Source of the DNA: Streptomyces sp. CT34
Lineage (GTDB): Bacteria > Actinomycetota > Actinomycetes > Streptomycetales > Streptomycetaceae
Assembly: GCF_000805335.1 (NCBI RefSeq)
Contig: NZ_KN708638.1
Coordinates: 4,604,476 to 4,654,102 of the forward strand
Direction of reading: 5' to 3'
Length of the DNA: 49,627 nucleotides
The position numbers were made by a program, and so were the translations under genes. The notes under the pieces were generated by a model. The model saw only the letters and a list, made by a program, of their open reading frames with translations. It ran no database searches and was not told where the DNA came from. How positions within the stretch are numbered: position 1 is the first letter of the stretch; every line of letters starts with the position of its first letter. Positions 48,593 to 49,627 of this stretch are shown piece by piece.

Positions 48593-49627
48593 TCAGGCGA
48601 CGCCCCTGGTGAGCAGCCCGGCGCAGGCCGCACCGACCGGCTCCAGGAGCCAGCCGAAGCCGCCCAGCCCCGCCGGATCGGTCAGCTCCGCGGCGGCACC
48701 GGCCGCGCCGAGGGCCCGTACGTACCCGGCGGGATCGGTGGTGGCCAGGGACAGCGGCGGACGCCGGCCGGACACGCCCAGGGCGTGCAGGGCGGCCCGC
48801 TGGGTCAGCTGCTCGGCACCCGGTCCGGCACAGGCGTCCAGCGCGACATGCGCGGTGATGTCGCAGCTGCCGTCCGGGACGGGGCGCACCTCGCGGCCCT
48901 CGCGGAAGCCGGCGAGGGTGCCGAAGAGCGGCCGGTCGGCGCGCCGGTGCGCATAGTCCACGGCGACCGCGAGCCCGGCGCGGAGCGTACGGACGGCGCG
49001 CGCCCACGCGGCGTCCCGGGGGCGGCCGATCTCGGCGCGCAGCCCGGGTGAGGGGCCGGTGGCGGCGGCCTGCGGCGCGGCCTCCGGCCACCAGCGGGCG
49101 AGCCATTCCGCGTCCGGTCCGGCGACCGGCTCGCCGAGCCGCTCCGTACCGTCCGCCCGTACCAGGACCCGGCGCGGAACGCCGTCCGCATCGGTCTCGA
49201 CGACGTCCACCGGCACGTTGTCGAGCCATTCGTTGGCGAACAGCAGACCGGTGAGCGAGCCCGGCGCCGGCAACTCGGCACACCACTCGATCCGCGGATC
49301 CAGGCCCTCGGGACGGGCGGCGCGCTCGACGGCGTACGGGCGCAGCCGCCCGCCCACCTCCTCGGGCAGCACGCCCAGCACCCCGCTCAGCAACTCGCCG
49401 CGGCCCGCGCCCACATCGACCAGCGCCAGCTCGTCCGGCCGCCCGAGCGCGGCATCGACGCGGCGAAGGAGCGTGGCGACGGCGCCGGCGTACAGCGGGG
49501 AGGCGTGGACGGAGGTACGGAAATGGCCCGCGGGACCGGGGCCGCCGGGCCGGGTGTAGAAGCCGCCGGGGCCGTAGAGCGCCTGCTCGGTCGCCTCCCG
49601 CCAGCCGCGCCAGCCGCCGGCGGCCGG
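48593..49627 (-). CDS. MidA/NDUFAF7-like SAM-dependent methyltransferase (partial)
   Basis: A 344-codon 3' part; the start lies beyond the right end of the window. The reading frame continues through the edge with the family segments FYTRPGGPGPAGHFRTSVHA, LALVDVGAGRGELLSGVLG (SAM motif I), LLFANEWLDNVPVDVVE, VAVDYAHRRADRP and DGSCDITAHVALDAC. This is COG1565, whose mitochondrial member NDUFAF7 methylates an arginine of NDUFS2, the homologue of the adjacent nuoD product. An internal GTG at 49414 is too late to be the start. Confidence 0.85.
   Translation of the reverse strand, partial: PAAGGWRGWREATEQALYGPGGFYTRPGGPGPAGHFRTSVHASPLYAGAVATLLRRVDAALGRPDELALVDVGAGRGELLSGVLGVLPEEVGGRLRPYAVERAARPEGLDPRIEWCAELPAPGSLTGLLFANEWLDNVPVDVVETDADGVPRRVLVRADGTERLGEPVAGPDAEWLARWWPEAAPQAAATGPSPGLRAEIGRPRDAAWARAVRTLRAGLAVAVDYAHRRADRPLFGTLAGFREGREVRPVPDGSCDITAHVALDACAGPGAEQLTQRAALHALGVSGRRPPLSLATTDPAGYVRALGAAGAAAELTDPAGLGGFGWLLEPVGAACAGLLTRGVA

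Noticed and set aside
45912..49286. Minus-strand frame spanning the coiled-coil gene, nuoD and the methyltransferase
   Set aside because: It is out of frame with nuoD and the MidA-like gene, which have unmistakable motifs in other frames.
1..49627. tRNA, rRNA genes and CRISPR arrays
   Set aside because: No cloverleaf-like sequence, rRNA segment or regularly spaced repeat array was seen; the direct repeats found are too short, too variable or lack spacers.

Overview
The window is high-GC actinobacterial chromosome, almost certainly Streptomyces. It has strong third-position G/C bias, a TipA-type MerR gene with its operator, a WhiJ-like module (XRE/DUF5753, DUF397 and an RsbW-like ATPase), zinc-independent ribosomal protein paralogues, and the gene order dacB, zinc metalloprotease, tilS, hpt, ftsH, folE ... 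folP, folB, folK. From memory, most of this gene order matches the S. coelicolor region around tipA. Both ends are cut: the last gene runs off the right edge.

Layout. 0.1-4.9 kb: a nitrilase-family amidohydrolase, TatA, and a zinc-starvation divergon (S14 and L28 on minus; L33, L31, a COG0523 protein and S18 on plus) around a Zur-like box, then an ArsR/SRPBCC pair behind an 18-bp inverted repeat. 5.0-7.1 kb: the WhiJ-like regulatory trio, whose two control regions share a 15-mer in inverted orientation. 7.2-17.0 kb: aldehyde dehydrogenase, PadR regulator, glutamate decarboxylase and WrbA, a LysE exporter, TipA with an internal TipAS start, YbjQ, DedA and a ThrE-type exporter.

17.1-25.8 kb is an accessory island and the main point of interest: a biosynthetic cluster I read as a linaridin (a ribosomally made, modified peptide). 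It has two Cys-free precursor peptides, one at each end, which share the F/Y-A-N-x-x-L...P-G leader signature of the cypemycin precursor. Between them lie an ABC exporter, a phytoene-desaturase-like flavoenzyme, a SAM methyltransferase, a lone IS3-OrfA-like DNA-binding protein, a membrane-anchored alpha/beta hydrolase and a DUF5819/SdpA-like protein; an HTTM/SdpB-like membrane protein follows the second precursor. Two operon promoters in the island share a 13-bp identical box plus similar -35/-10 spacing, and both precursor genes end in strong hairpins.

25.9-41.5 kb is housekeeping: inorganic pyrophosphatase, D-Ala-D-Ala carboxypeptidase, zinc metalloprotease, TilS, Hpt, FtsH, the folate genes folE, folP, folB and folK, an esterase and an MprF-like protein. 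41.6-45.8 kb is an osmoprotectant-type ABC importer (ATPase divergent from two permeases and a lipoprotein). 45.8-49.6 kb has a coiled-coil membrane protein, an orphan NuoD, and a MidA/NDUFAF7-like methyltransferase just upstream of nuoD, a pairing that mirrors a known mitochondrial enzyme and substrate. I saw no rRNA, tRNA, CRISPR array or complete insertion sequence.
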